DNA of 60,000 bases from contig NC_088314.1 of NCBI RefSeq assembly GCF_910592395.1, forward strand, positions 16,839,998 through 16,899,997. The letters run 5' to 3'. The notes below the pieces were generated by a model. That model saw only the letters and a list, made by a program, of their open reading frames with translations. It was not told where the DNA came from and ran no database searches. A program made the position numbers and the translations under genes. Origin of the DNA: Lineus longissimus (lineage: Eukaryota > Nemertea > Pilidiophora > Heteronemertea > Lineidae). Shown here one piece after another: positions 37,760 to 47,760 of the stretch (positions are counted from its first letter, which is position 1; the number at the start of each line of letters is the position of its first letter).

Positions 37760-38054
37760 TTAACAGGCAGTGGTATGCCCCATCATCCACCCTCATTTTG
37801 ATCCAGGGCCTGGTCCATATTCTCTTTGGTTATTTCGCCGCCTCTTCCGTCTCTCAACAATGACAGCTAAAATTGCTGCAGAAGCACTCAAAACACATCT
37901 TCTCTCCTTGGAATCATCCATTTTCCCTCCAAAATACCTATTTCCCTTTGTTCCCACTAAAAAGTTTGCAACAATTTACCAACATGTTGTAAAAATGTTG
38001 CTAATTTGTTGCAATTTTGTTGCTAGTGAACACAGGGCCTTGAAGGGCTTGTTG

Positions 38055-38165
38055 CAAAATTGTTGGTAAAATGTTGGTAAAATGTTGGTAAAATGTTGGT
38101 AAAATGTTGGTAAAATGTTGGTAAAATGTTGGTAAAATGTTGGTAAAATGTTGGTAAAATGTTGC
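38055..38165 (+). repeat. 11-bp minisatellite TGTTGGTAAAA, about ten copies
   Basis: Perfect or near-perfect tandem copies of TGTTGGTAAAA run between two copies of a TTGTTGC-rich element end. The unit is itself a variant of the element's subterminal motif, suggesting expansion from it. Confidence 0.9.
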
Positions 38166-38321
38166 TAATATTTTACTAGTGTACACCCTGCTTAAGTCAA
38201 GTGAAACTCTTAACAAACCTTAGCAGAATGCCACCATTGAAATGTTGATAATAATGATAGCAAGTAAAAACTTTAAACAGATAGACTTGATTTTTTTAAC
38301 CAACTGCCACATGCGGTTTTC

Positions 38322-38327
38322 TTTATT
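38322..38327 (-). terminator. Poly(A) signal AATAAA for the small minus-strand gene
   Basis: TTTATT on the plus strand, i.e. AATAAA on the minus strand, 45 bp after the stop codon at 38372-38374. Confidence 0.65.
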
Positions 38328-38371
38328 TAGTAAATTTTGAGGTAAGTATTACAGAATGAAATACTTGAATA

Positions 38372-39212
38372 CTAGAATTGCCTGGCTCTTCTGATGATTG
38401 CACTGGTGAACACCGAAGTCGATGGGATGTGCAAAGTCATAGCTCGATCCTCTCTCTTGGTCATCTTTGAGATGTAGTCACCAAATATGTTCAAATGCAG
38501 CTGCAGATCATTCCTGTCCTGCAAAACATGATGAGGAGATAACATTTTAATTTTGATAGAATAGGTAAGCTAGCCAAGTTTTATATCAAATACAAGGCCA
38601 ACAACAACTGATAAGGCGCTAGGGCCGAATGATCAAGGAAGTTCATTGATATGATTGGGAATACATTGTGATAAGAGTGATGAATCGGCCCCGTTTGAAT
38701 TGAAGCATTGTGCTATGTACAGTGTGCAAGTGTCAGTGTGTATCATATCGCATTTAGGGCCTACTGTTTGTTGACATTTCAAATCGCTGGCGTCGATCCT
38801 CAATTACACTGTTTATGTACATTGGCAACCTTACCCGATGATATCAGAACGATGTTTATTATTGTCTTGTTTATTCACATTAGTTCTGCTATGTGACAAG
38901 AGTTATTTGTTGAGAAATCCATGATTTAAAGCCGGACTTTGACATCGTTTCTCAGACCAACCAAGCTGCATTTCGCAGATCGTTTTTCAACGATCGTCGA
39001 CGAACTATTTCAAATTAATCACATCCAATTAAACAATCCAAGCCTTCCCTAATGTCATCAACATGCAATAACACAAGCAGCCAAATATTATCGCCTATGA
39101 AATTGTGAATTTAATGAGAACTTACCTCTGAATTGACAGAACGCGATCTATTCCATAGCATGGTCTCCTTACGTCTGAACTGCGCAGACTCGAGACGTGA
39201 CGTTCGCTGCAT
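38372..39212 (-). CDS. Two-exon gene for an unidentified 77-residue protein, inside the TA-flanked insertion
   Basis: Exon 1 (39212-39126) starts ATG CAG CGA ACG and ends TCA GAG before a consensus donor GTAAGTTC. Exon 2 (38518-38372) follows the acceptor CATGTTTTGCAG, continues in phase 0 and stops at TAG 38374-38372; AATAAA follows at 38327-38322. The intron is 607 bp. The product begins MQRTSRLESAQFRRKETM; a second in-frame Met at residue 18 gives a 60-residue alternative. Exon 2 reads DRNDLQLHLNIFGDYISKM and ends SAIIRRARQF. It is basic, without a signal peptide, membrane segment or Cys motif, and I do not recognise it. Consensus splice sites, phase agreement and a poly(A) signal make it convincing as a gene. 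Whether it is a captured host gene or belongs to the transposon is open. Confidence 0.65.
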
Positions 39213-39561
39213 GTGTGATTGGACGTGGGATAACTCGCGCGAAATTTAAAATGCTCTTCTTGGGGGGTGCTCACTAAATTGCGCCAGTAACACCACCTGG
39301 TGAGAAATTCATGAACTACGCCTATTGATAATGAAAGAGAAAGCTTTGCTCTATAAAATTAGATTTGATTCATGATCCCCAACTGAGAAATCAGCTGTTG
39401 GAAAAGTTTTTGGAAAATTTCGCTCGGTGCCACCTAGTGGCCAAACCGCTCATCCTGCCGGACCCACATTTGGTCTATTCAGGAGTCCTGAAGGGTCTCA
39501 ACGCCTCAGAGGGAAAATCTATCGCCTATCCGCCATAGTTTTGAAACGTGCCTGTTTAACG

Positions 39562-39562
<1 letters not shown>

Positions 39563-39596
<34 letters not shown>

Positions 39597-39598
39597 GG
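39563..39598 (+). repeat. (GACA)n microsatellite
   Basis: About eight perfect GACA copies ending in GACGGACAC near the right end of the TA-flanked insertion; the position corresponds to the CGACGGACGACGG tails of the related elements. Confidence 0.9.
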
Positions 39599-39651
39599 AC
39601 ACTCATTCTACCATTTACTCATATGAATAGCTCAGCTTTTCAGCTGAGCTA

Positions 39652-42014
39652 AAAATGAAACCGAACTTAGACCGGGGCTAGGTTGGCTCATATTGGGGTC
39701 AAATTAAGTTATTTTCTCATTATTTTAGCTTGTTTTGACCTTAAATCATCAGCAATGCAATATTCTAAATGAATCAGAGTGGTTTGAGCACATTCAAATT
39801 TTTCATTAAATTGACCCAAAATGTAATGTAAATGGAGACAAGACCACCATTGATTTTTAAAGCCTTTTAGCAGTTAAACTGTCAATGTTTGACCGCGAGG
39901 CATCAAATACTGCGTGGGGCTGTGAATCTGAAATTTTGAGATGGTCAGGGTACATTTCCTAAGACAGATCCCTGCCTGTTTTACTTTCCTCTGCTTCTTC
40001 TCTCTATCCCGCACCAGTTTATTGTAACCTATTTGAATGTAGCATTCATCTGGCTCAATAAACTGCTTTGAATTTGAAGAGAAAAAAAAGATATTCCAGA
40101 CAGTCGGGCAAGTAAATGGTGAAAAGTAAACTGGTAGTTGACCACGGAAATTTTTTGATAATCGACAAATTAGACAAACATTGATATTTCCACTCTTTTC
40201 AGCCAACTGGCAGAAAAATCTCAAAACACGTCCCCTATTACCGAATTTGCAAAATTCCAAATTAATTTTTTCATCAAATAATTTCTTTATATCTGTAGAC
40301 TTGCCACGGCAAATATTTTTTCAATACCTCTCCAAATATGTACTTGAGAGTTAAAAACATGCACTCGTCTAATTGATAGGCCTGGACCCTCCGACCTATG
40401 AATATTAATTAGTGGTCATGTCTCAATGAAGGTAGATTTCAGGGGGTTAAAATTTTGAGAATTTTTTTAAACTAGGGTAGATGACATCCCACAACTCTCC
40501 AACTAAGGAAAGTGATATCTGGACATTTTTGGAGAAATGAGAGACCTTTCCAAGAGTGGTACAACTGTGCCAAAAGCGACGAAAGAGGACAAAGTCGACA
40601 AAAAGTCATGATTTTGCAGCCAACAGCACCAAGTTCAAAGACCAGCCCTGGCCAGAATAAGCAAGCTATGGAGCTGAAAATTTAGGATGTGATTTAGGAA
40701 TATCTTTGCTGCTTAGGGCACAACTTTCAGAATCAAGGCCTAAGCAGTTTCAAAGAAATTACAAAATGAATGGCAACACAACAAGACTTGTAAAAATGAA
40801 ACCGAACTTAGACCGGGGCTAGGTTGGCTCATATTGGGGTCAAATTAAGTTTTTTTCTCATTATTTTAGCTTGTTTTGACCTTAAATCATCAGCAATGCA
40901 ATATTCTAAATGAATCAGAGTGATTTGAGCACATTCAAATTTTTCACTAAATTGACCCAAAATGTAATGTAAATGGAGACAAGACCACCATTAATTTTTA
41001 AAGCCTTTTAGCAGTTAAACTGTCAATGTTTGACCGCGAGGCATCAAATACTGCGTGGGGTTGTGAATCTGAAATTTTGAGATGGTCAGGGTACATTTCC
41101 TAAGACAGATCCCTGCCTGTTTTACTTTCCTCTGCTTCTTCTCTCTATCCCGCACCAGTTTATTGTATTTTCTAAACCTATTTCAATGTAGCATTCATCT
41201 GGCTCAATAAACTGCTTTGAATTTGAAGAAAAAAAATGATATTCCGGACAGTCGGGCAAGTAAATGGTGAAAACTAAACTGGTAGTTGACCACGGAAATT
41301 TTTTGATAATCGACAAATTAGACAGACATTGATATTTCCACTCTTTTCAGCCGACTGGCAGAAAAATCTCAAAACACGCCCCCTATTACCGAATTTGCAA
41401 AATTCCAAATTAATTTTTTCATCAAATAATTTCTTTATATCTGTAGACTTGCCACGGCAAATATTTTTTCAATACCTCTCCAAATATGTACTTGAGAGAC
41501 CTCTCCAAATATGTACTTGAGAGTTAAAAACATGCACTCGTCTAATTGATAGGCCTGGACCCTCCGACCTATGAATATTAATTAGTGGTCATGTCTCAAT
41601 GAAGGTCGATTTCAGGGGGTTAACATTTTGAGAATTTTTTCAAACTGATGTAGATGACATCCCACAACTCTCCAACTAAGGAAAGTGATATCTGGACATT
41701 TTTGGAGAAATGAGAGACCTTTCCAAGAGAGTGGTACAACTGTGCAAGCTATGGAGCTGAAAATTTAGGATGTGATTTAGGAATATCTTTGCTGCTTAGG
41801 GCACAACTTTCAGAATCAAGGCCTAAGCAGTTTCAAAGAAATTACAAAATGAATGGCAACACAACAAGACTTGTAAAAATGAAACCGAACTTAGACCGGG
41901 GCTAGGTTGGCTCATATTGGGGTCAAATTAAGTTTTTTTCTCATTATTTTAGCTTGTTTTGACCTTAAATCATCAGCAATGCAATATTCTAAATGAATCA
42001 GAGTGATTTGAGCA
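39652..42014 (+). repeat. Satellite array, block 3 (direct orientation)
   Basis: It completes the interrupted unit (942 + 188 = 1130 bp) and continues with starts at 39839 and 40980 (1141 apart). These copy the 1130-, 1141- and ~85-bp-deleted units seen at 26340, 27470 and 28611. The unit at 40980 carries the same ~85-bp deletion (near 41736) and, uniquely, a ~28-bp tandem duplication at 41490-41520. The direct run ends at 42014. Confidence 0.95.
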
Positions 42015-42020
42015 ATTTGA

Positions 42021-43627
42021 GCAATATGAGCCAACCTAGCCCCGGTCTAAGTTCGGTTTCATTTTTACAAGTCTTGTTGTGTTGCCATTCATTTTGTAAT
42101 TTCTTTGAAACTGCTTAGGCCTTGATTCTGAAAGTTGTGCCCTAAACAGCAAAGACATTCCTAAATCACATCCTAAATTTTCAGCTCCATAGCTTGCTTA
42201 TTCTGGCCAGGGCTGGTCTTTGAACTTGGTGCTGTTGGCTGCAAAATCATGACTTTTTGTCGACTTTGTCCTCTTTCGTCGCTTTTGGCACAGTTGTACC
42301 ACTCTTGGAAAGGTCTCTCATTTCTCCAAAAATGTCCAGATATCACTTTCCTTGGTTGGAGAGTTGTGGGATGTCATCTACATTAGTTTGAAAAAATTCT
42401 CAAAATGTTAACCCCCTGAAATCGACCTTCATTGAGACATGACCACTAATTAATATTCATAGGTCGGAGGGTCCAGGCCTATCAATTAGACGAGTGCATG
42501 TTTTTAACTCTCAAGTACATATTTGGAGAGGTATTGAAAAAATATTTGCCGTGGCAAGTCTACAGATATAAAGAAATTATTTGATGAAAAAATTAATTTG
42601 GAATTTTGCAAATTCGGTAATAGGGGGGCGTGTTTTGAGATTTTTCTGCCAGTTGGCTGAAAAGAGTGGAAATATCAATGTCTGTCTAATTTGTCGATTA
42701 TCAAAAAATTTCCGTGGTCAACTACCAGTTTAGTTTTCACCATTTACTTGCCTGACTGTCCGGAATATCATTTTTTTTCTTCAAATTCAAAGCAGTTTAT
42801 TGAGCCAGATGAATGCTACATTCAAATAAGTTTAGAAAATACAATAAACTGGTGCGGGATAGAGAGAAGAAGCAGAGGAAAGTAAAACAGGCAGGGATCT
42901 GTCTTAGGAAATGTACCCTGACCATCTCAAAATTTCAGATTCACAACCCCACGCAGTATTTGATGCCTTGCGGTCAAACATTGACAGTTTAACTGCTAAA
43001 AGGCTTTAAAAATTAATGGTGGTCTTGTCTCCATTTACATTACATTTTGGCTCAATTAAGTGAAAATTTTGAATGTGCTCAAATCACTCTGATTCATTTA
43101 GAATATTGCATTGCTGATGATTTAAGGTCAAAACAAGCTAAAATAATGAGAAAAAAACTTAATTTGACCCCAATATGAGCCAACCTAGCCCCGGTCTAAG
43201 TTCGGTTTCATTTTTACAAGTCTTGTTGTGATGCCATTCATTTTGTAATTTCTTTGAAACTGCTTAGGCCTTGATTCTGAAAGTTGTGCCCTAAGCAGCA
43301 AAGACATTCCTAAATCACATCCTAAATTTTCAGCTCCATAGCTTGCTTATTCTGGCCAGGGCTGGTCTTTGAACTTGGTGCTGTTGGCTGCAAAATCATG
43401 ACTTTTTGTCGACTTTGTCCTCTTTCGTCGCTTTTGGCACAGTTGTACCACTCTTGGAAAGGTCTCTCATTTCTCCAAAAATGTCCAGATATCACTTTCC
43501 TTAGTTGGAGAGTTGTGGGATGTCATCTACATTAGTTTGAAAAAATTCTCAAAATGTTAACCCCCTGAAATCTACCTTCATTGAGACATGACCACTAATT
43601 AATATTCATAGGTCGGAGGGTCCAGGG
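42021..43627 (-). repeat. Satellite array, inverted block up to the gap
   Basis: From CAATATGAGCCAACCTAGCC at 42021 the satellite runs in reverse orientation for about 1.4 units; the next equivalent point is near 43162. Unlike the adjacent direct unit it contains the full ~85-bp segment (42190-42285), so it is not a mirror copy of its neighbour. It ends at TCCAGGG before the Ns. Confidence 0.95.
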
Positions 43628-43727
43628 NNNNNNNNNNNNNNNNNNNNNNNNNNNNNNNNNNNNNNNNNNNNNNNNNNNNNNNNNNNNNNNNNNNNNNNNN
43701 NNNNNNNNNNNNNNNNNNNNNNNNNNN
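43628..43727. other. Assembly gap (100 N)
   Basis: Exactly 100 N, a conventional size for a gap of unknown length. The true extent of the inverted satellite block is therefore unknown. Confidence 1.
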
Positions 43728-43792
43728 ACATTATGAGACGGTATCAGTTTCGTTAAAATTAATATTGACGTGCAATTCTGTCAATTTCCCAG
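43728..43792 (+). repeat. Flank repeat, copy 2
   Basis: ACATTATGAGACGGTATCAG and the following ~45 bp match 6242-6305 with few changes. Confidence 0.7.
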
Positions 43793-44136
43793 GAAGCAGG
43801 AAATCAAATACCTTTTAGGAACTACGGTTAGGGGTTTCAAGGCGGATGAATCCACAGAAACTCTTTGAAGGCCATTCTCCAAGCGTCGTCAATGGTGATC
43901 ATCGTAGTCAATCGTGATTGATCGTGATCGTGGTGATCATCCTGTGACTATGCGAGAATTTCAGCGGGTGCATGTAAAATTCGACAGACGGACCGAAGAC
44001 CGGGAGATTGTTTAAAGGCACCTGATTCATCAGTGAACTAAAACGTATCATACAATCATCGGAAACTTTATTTTAACATGTGCGAGTCAGATTCAGCATA
44101 GCAATACATGGCACGATGCACACAGCACTTTCACCA
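43793..44136. other. Unassigned DNA right of the gap
   Basis: Contains short GATCGTGATTG/GATCGTGGTGATC-like repeats near 43890-43940. Nothing else was recognised. Confidence 0.4.
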
Positions 44137-44465
44137 CTCGACGCAAGGACCCAACGCGCCGCGTAGCGGCAAAATATCAAAGCTGGCGCAACATTTATAA
44201 CGGGTCACCGTGATCTCATTATGGACTTTAGCGCGATTATGGGGTATTAACTATTTTGCTGTATATTGTCACGAGGAAAGAAAAGCACGCAACTTAACGC
44301 CGACCTATTTATGTAAAGTGATAATTAGAAGGTATATAGTTCAGGAAATGTTAATAAATAATCATTCAAATTCAATATCGTCTTTTGAGAGCATTTTTAA
44401 TTGTAAAAAATATATGCCTACGTCACAGAGTCTCTGCAGTGGTCATTTTATCACGGTAGGTCTCA
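44137..44465 (+). repeat. Duplicated ~330-bp segment, copy 1
   Basis: It shares CCCAACGCGCCGCGTAGCGG, CATTTATAACGGGTCACCGT and CTATTTTGCT...GGAAAGAAAAGCA...AACGCCGA with 47913-48240, in the same orientation. The frame at 44210-44476 is not conserved between the copies, so the segment is probably non-coding. Confidence 0.75.
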
Positions 44466-45120
44466 CTAGCCGGTGAGGAGGTCAGGCCTACCTGCCTCCA
44501 AAAATGACGCGACGTCATTTCAAGCATACCCCTGTTCCAGCGGCTGTAGACTTGGCAGCATCTTACTCTCACACAAACCTATACATTTCTGAATAGTTTG
44601 TCACTTGTAGAATACATCTGGCCAAGTTTCAACGTCGTCTGGACATACAGTCATGCATAGATTGATGCAGCACAATGCATGAGACACCCTGTATGTTAAG
44701 GCAAATTTGAACAATTTCACCTTTATGCCTTATAACTTCAAGATTAACAAGGATGGTGAAAAAAAAATTTCATACACATCTACTCATCACCTTGAGAAAG
44801 CCAACTGACGACTATTTCTATCTTTTGTTTGAGTTTTTTGCCCTCTTAATTTACCTTGAGAACATGTGCAATCTCACAGGAACGAGTCGATGTCAACGTC
44901 CCGTTGAGCTATAAATAGCATGCGGGGCCTGCTCACCGCGTAAGTGCACAGAAGAAACTGGTATTTTCCTCAAATAATCGTCAGAGCTACCCCCTTCACA
45001 AAAAACATCGGACATTTACATTTGAACAAGGATAGAGTAAGCCCATCTGTATCCATGGTAATCACTCGAGATTGAAGAACTAGTTTTTTGGCCGACCTGA
45101 TCACCACTGGCTATTGAGAC
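44466..45120. other. DNA present only in copy 1 of the duplicated family; possible promoter inside
   Basis: Absent from the 48-kb copy, where the flanking parts lie together near 48230. GAGACACCCTGTATG near 44683 is a mariner-like end. CTATAAATAG at 44911-44920 resembles a TATA box, but no gene can be tied to it with confidence. Confidence 0.35.
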
Positions 45121-45124
45121 CGTA

Positions 45125-45420
45125 GTCTCGCGCAGCCAGAAGTTCTTTACTTATTAGTCTGGCGCATGCCAGACTTTCTTTGTACGAGACGTTTTCCAGC
45201 ACGATGTATGTGGGCAGAAGCAACACTGCGCAAGATTACCTCGAGCAGGCGCTAATAATAGATTATGCTAATGAGCATACCTTCCTCATTGAGTTTTCCC
45301 AGAATGGTCCATATCGCGAGAAGCTCGGGACGGCATTGTTGTCTCTTAAAGCAACGTACTCTCTACTATACAACAGTAGAGCATTTCACTGTTGTCGATA
45401 TCGCATTAAACAGTGAACAT
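45125..45420 (+). pseudogene. Small coding-family fragment, copy 1
   Basis: After a palindrome GTCTGGCGCATGCCAGAC (45159-45176) the sequence matches copies at ~48282-48470 and ~50270-50464. The part best conserved in frame among the three is EF-x-(K/Q)-N-x-PYR-x-KL (here EFSQNGPYREKLG, near 45288). Upstream of this core the frame differs by one base between this copy and the other two, so at least one is broken. The frame here runs 45180-45416. No domain was recognised. Repeat-like surroundings argue for a degraded, multiplied gene. Confidence 0.45.
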
Positions 45421-45962
45421 TCTACTGTGTGTTTGCTTTTGCGCACATTCTCTGCGCAACGAAGAATACCATTGAATATTATATAAATATTGCATGCCAT
45501 TTTATCATACCTCATACTTTAAACCAAACCTTGAAGAAATCGGCCCAGCAGGTTTTGCACAGCGACCCAAACCACTGTCAAAGTGATTTTTAATCGGCGG
45601 ATACGCAAATCATGTATGGAGCCAAGACGTGTACATTATGTACTGTAGACAGTGTGTGTTTACATTAGCAGACGATGTTTGTTTGAAGCGAGTCCAGGCC
45701 CAACTTGAATGCCTTGTACTTTCTGTTCGTGGATGTAACAGTCCCACCCAATGCAACCTACCTACTTTGTGGGTGTAATTCAAGACCATGACAGTATCAC
45801 TGTGCAACTTCCTGGCTTAAAACGCCGTAAATATGCTGTTTTTTATCGCCCATTTCGTCGAAATCTTAATGGCCGCCATTTGCAATATCGCGTCATCGAT
45901 GACGTCAGCCGTGGAATAATGCCGTGGAATCGTCAAAATTATCGCATGGCACGTGGTCGTGA
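45421..45962. other. Unassigned DNA with one unconvincing frame
   Basis: A 71-codon plus-strand frame (45751-45966) starts MQPTYFVGVIQDHDS; it has no splice consensus or known domain. TATCATACCTCAT at ~45504 recurs at ~49764. Nothing else was recognised. Confidence 0.35.
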
Positions 45963-46008
45963 ATGACGCGACGTGATTGGCTCACATACTAATGAGGTAT
46001 GATAATCT
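45963..46008 (+). repeat. Inverted-repeat arm (partner at 49757-49805)
   Basis: ACGCGACGTGATTGGCTCAC followed by ATACTAATGAGGTATGATAAT is present inverted and slightly changed at 49757-49805. The pair could be the ends of a ~3.8-kb element or two separate insertions of one repeat. Confidence 0.6.
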
Positions 46009-46118
46009 GGAATATTGTTGAATGACCACGTGTTTTTAATTTGTTCTATATATAGTTTTTGACTGTAGCCGAATAGACAATTTGAACTTGAAATTTTGAC
46101 TCTTTTATTTCATTTTAG

Positions 46119-46228
46119 CAGTGAAGATGGGCGGCTACAGGCGGTATCATTTCCAACAACATGTCACAATAAGAGACCCTTTTCCCCTATGTGCCAGGAG
46201 TATGAGGGGTTGGGGCGGTCACAATCTG
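46119..46228 (+). CDS. Putative first coding exon (34 codons) of a gene interrupted by the 81-bp minisatellite
   Basis: An acceptor TTATTTCATTTTAG precedes CAGTGAAG-ATG (ATG at 46127). Thirty-four codons, beginning MGGYRRYHFQQHVTIRDP, run to CACAATCTG before GTAAATTTTTG at 46229. Phase 0 at this donor matches the exon candidate at 47643. TATATATAG lies upstream at ~46053. The product is not recognised. The striking point is that the exon-intron boundary is the seed of the minisatellite that follows. It could also be a chance frame; a transcript would decide. Confidence 0.4.
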
Positions 46229-47625
46229 GTAAATTTTTGTCTCAAGTATGAATTTTGGCAATGATTATGGGTCGGGGTCCTATCATTCCCAGCCGCGAGT
46301 CACAATCTGGTAACTTTCTGTCTCACGTATGAAATTTGGCAGTGATCATGGGTCGGGGTCCTATCATTCACAGCCACGAGTCACAATCTGGTAACTTTTT
46401 GTCTCACATATAAAGTTTGGCAGTGATCATGGGTCGGGGTCCTATCATTCACAGCCACAAGTCACAATCTGGTAACTTTTTGTCTCACATATAAAGATTG
46501 GCAGTGGTCATGGGTCGGGGTCCCATCATTCCCAGCCGTAAGTCACAATCAGGAACTTTTTGTCTCACATATAAAGTTTGGCAGTGATCAGGGGTCAGGG
46601 TCCTATCATTCACAGCCACGAGTCACAATATGGTAACTTTTTGTCTCACATATAAAGTTTGGCAGTGATCATGGGTCGGGGTCCTATCATTAACAGCCAC
46701 GAGTCACAATCTGGTAACTTTTTGTCTCACGTATGAAGTTTGGCAGTGATCATGGGTCGGGGTCCTATCATTCACAACCACGAGTCACAATCTGGTAACT
46801 TTTTGTCTCACATATGAAGTTTGGCAGTGATCATGGTTCAGGGTCCTATCATTCCCAGCCACGAGTCACCATCTGGTAACTTTTTGTCTCACGTATGAAG
46901 TTTGGCAGTGATCATGGGTCGGGGTCCTATCATTCACAGCCACGAGTCACAATCTGGTAACTTTTTGTCTCACATATAAAGTTTGGCAGTGGTCATGGGT
47001 CGGGGTCCCATCATTCCCAGCCGTAAGTCACAATCAGGTAACTTTTTGTCTCACATATAAAGTTTGGCAGTGATCAAGGGTCAGGGTCCTATCATTCACA
47101 GCCACGAGTCACAATCTGGTAACTTTTTGTCTCACATATAAAGTTTGGCAGTGGTCATGGGTCGGGGTCCCATCATTCCCAGCCGTAAGTCACAATCAGG
47201 TAACTTTTTGTCTCACATATAAAGTTTGGCAGTGATCATTGGTCGGGGTCCTATCATTCACAGCCACGAGTCACAATCTGGTAACTTTTTGTCTCACATA
47301 TGAAGTTTGGCAGTGATCATGGTTCAGGGTCCTATCATTCCCAGCCACGAGTCACCATCTGGTAACTTTTTGTCTCACGTATGAAGTTTGGCAGTGATCA
47401 TGGGTCGGGGTCCTATCATTCACAGCCACGAGTCACAATCTGGTAACTTTTTGTCTCACATATAAAGTTTGGCAGTGGTCATGGGTCGGGGTCCCATCAT
47501 TCCCAGCCGTAAGTCACAATCAGGTAACTTTTTGTCTCACATATAAAGTTTGGCAGTGATCAGGGGTCAGGATCCTATCATTCACAGCCACGAGTCACAA
47601 TCTGGTAACTTTTTGTCTCACGTAT
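46217..47625 (+). repeat. 81-bp minisatellite, about 17.4 copies
   Basis: TCACAATCTGGTAACTTTTT recurs at 46219, 46300, 46381, 46462, 46543, 46623 and onward to 47595: 17 periods in 1376 bp, one copy being 1 bp short. Each unit continues GTCTCACATATAAAGTTTGG-CAGTGATCATGGGTCGGGGTCC. Variant units (GCCGTAAG in place of GCCACGAG) recur near 46535, 47026, 47188 and 47510, showing that blocks of several units were duplicated together. The first unit overlaps the donor of the exon at 46119-46228. Confidence 0.95.
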
Positions 47626-47642
47626 GGGCCCACTCATTGTTA

Positions 47643-47760
47643 GTTCAAGAAGCGGATAATAGACGGCGAAAGCATCTTGCCAACTGTGAACTGTCCACTG
47701 TGTAAGCGGAAAATGGAGACAGTGAAGAGTTCACTGTTTTGTGCGGAGCATGCTCTGCTT
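47643..47760 (+). CDS. Putative second coding exon with a CPLC...CAEH cluster
   Basis: After CTCATTGTTAG the frame reads FKKRIIDGESILPTVNCPLC then KRKMETVKSSLFCAEH, in phase with the exon ending at 46228. C-P-L-C and C-A-E-H 16 residues later are arranged like a small zinc knuckle or ribbon. From ~47757 the DNA is homologous to repeat sequence at 50980-51050 (CTTAAAGCACAGTCAACAGA), so the exon probably ends there or is truncated by the repeat; the open frame running on to 48042 crosses the duplicated segment and is not trusted. The family is not recognised. Confidence 0.4.

Larger units (their letters stand above)
36949..38041. mobile_element. ~1.1-kb TIR element rich in TTGCAAC/GTTGCAA motifs
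   Basis: The left end AAAGGCCTGTGTACAC (36949-36964) and right end GTGAACACAGGGCCTT (38026-38041) are inverted copies with two mismatches. Both subterminal regions repeat TGTTGCAAAACTGTTGC-like motifs. A second right-end-like copy (GTGTACACCCTG) ends near 38190 after an 11-bp minisatellite. The Harbinger miniature at 37281-37759 is nested in it. No transposase is visible. Confidence 0.6.
36343..39649. mobile_element. 3.3-kb TA-flanked insertion in the satellite, carrying a small spliced gene
   Basis: The left end ACAAGAGGCCCAAGGGCCTG follows TA (36341-36342); the right end GCTTTTCAGCTGAGC precedes TA (39650-39651). Removing 36343-39651 restores the satellite phrase CTTGTAAAAATGAAACC, so this is one clean insertion with a TA duplication. 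Near its right end it holds AAACGTGCC and a (GACA) run before CTCATATGAATAGCTC, the same tail style as the intron-1 elements. The inside contains another TIR element, a Harbinger miniature, an 11-bp minisatellite and a two-exon gene. No transposase was recognised. Confidence 0.75.

Noticed and set aside
44210-44476. 88-codon frame in duplicated segment copy 1
   Set aside because: The matching segment at 47913-48240 does not keep the frame.
46217-47625. 81-bp tandem repeats as a CRISPR array
   Set aside because: The whole 81-bp unit is repeated with no unique spacers, in animal DNA.
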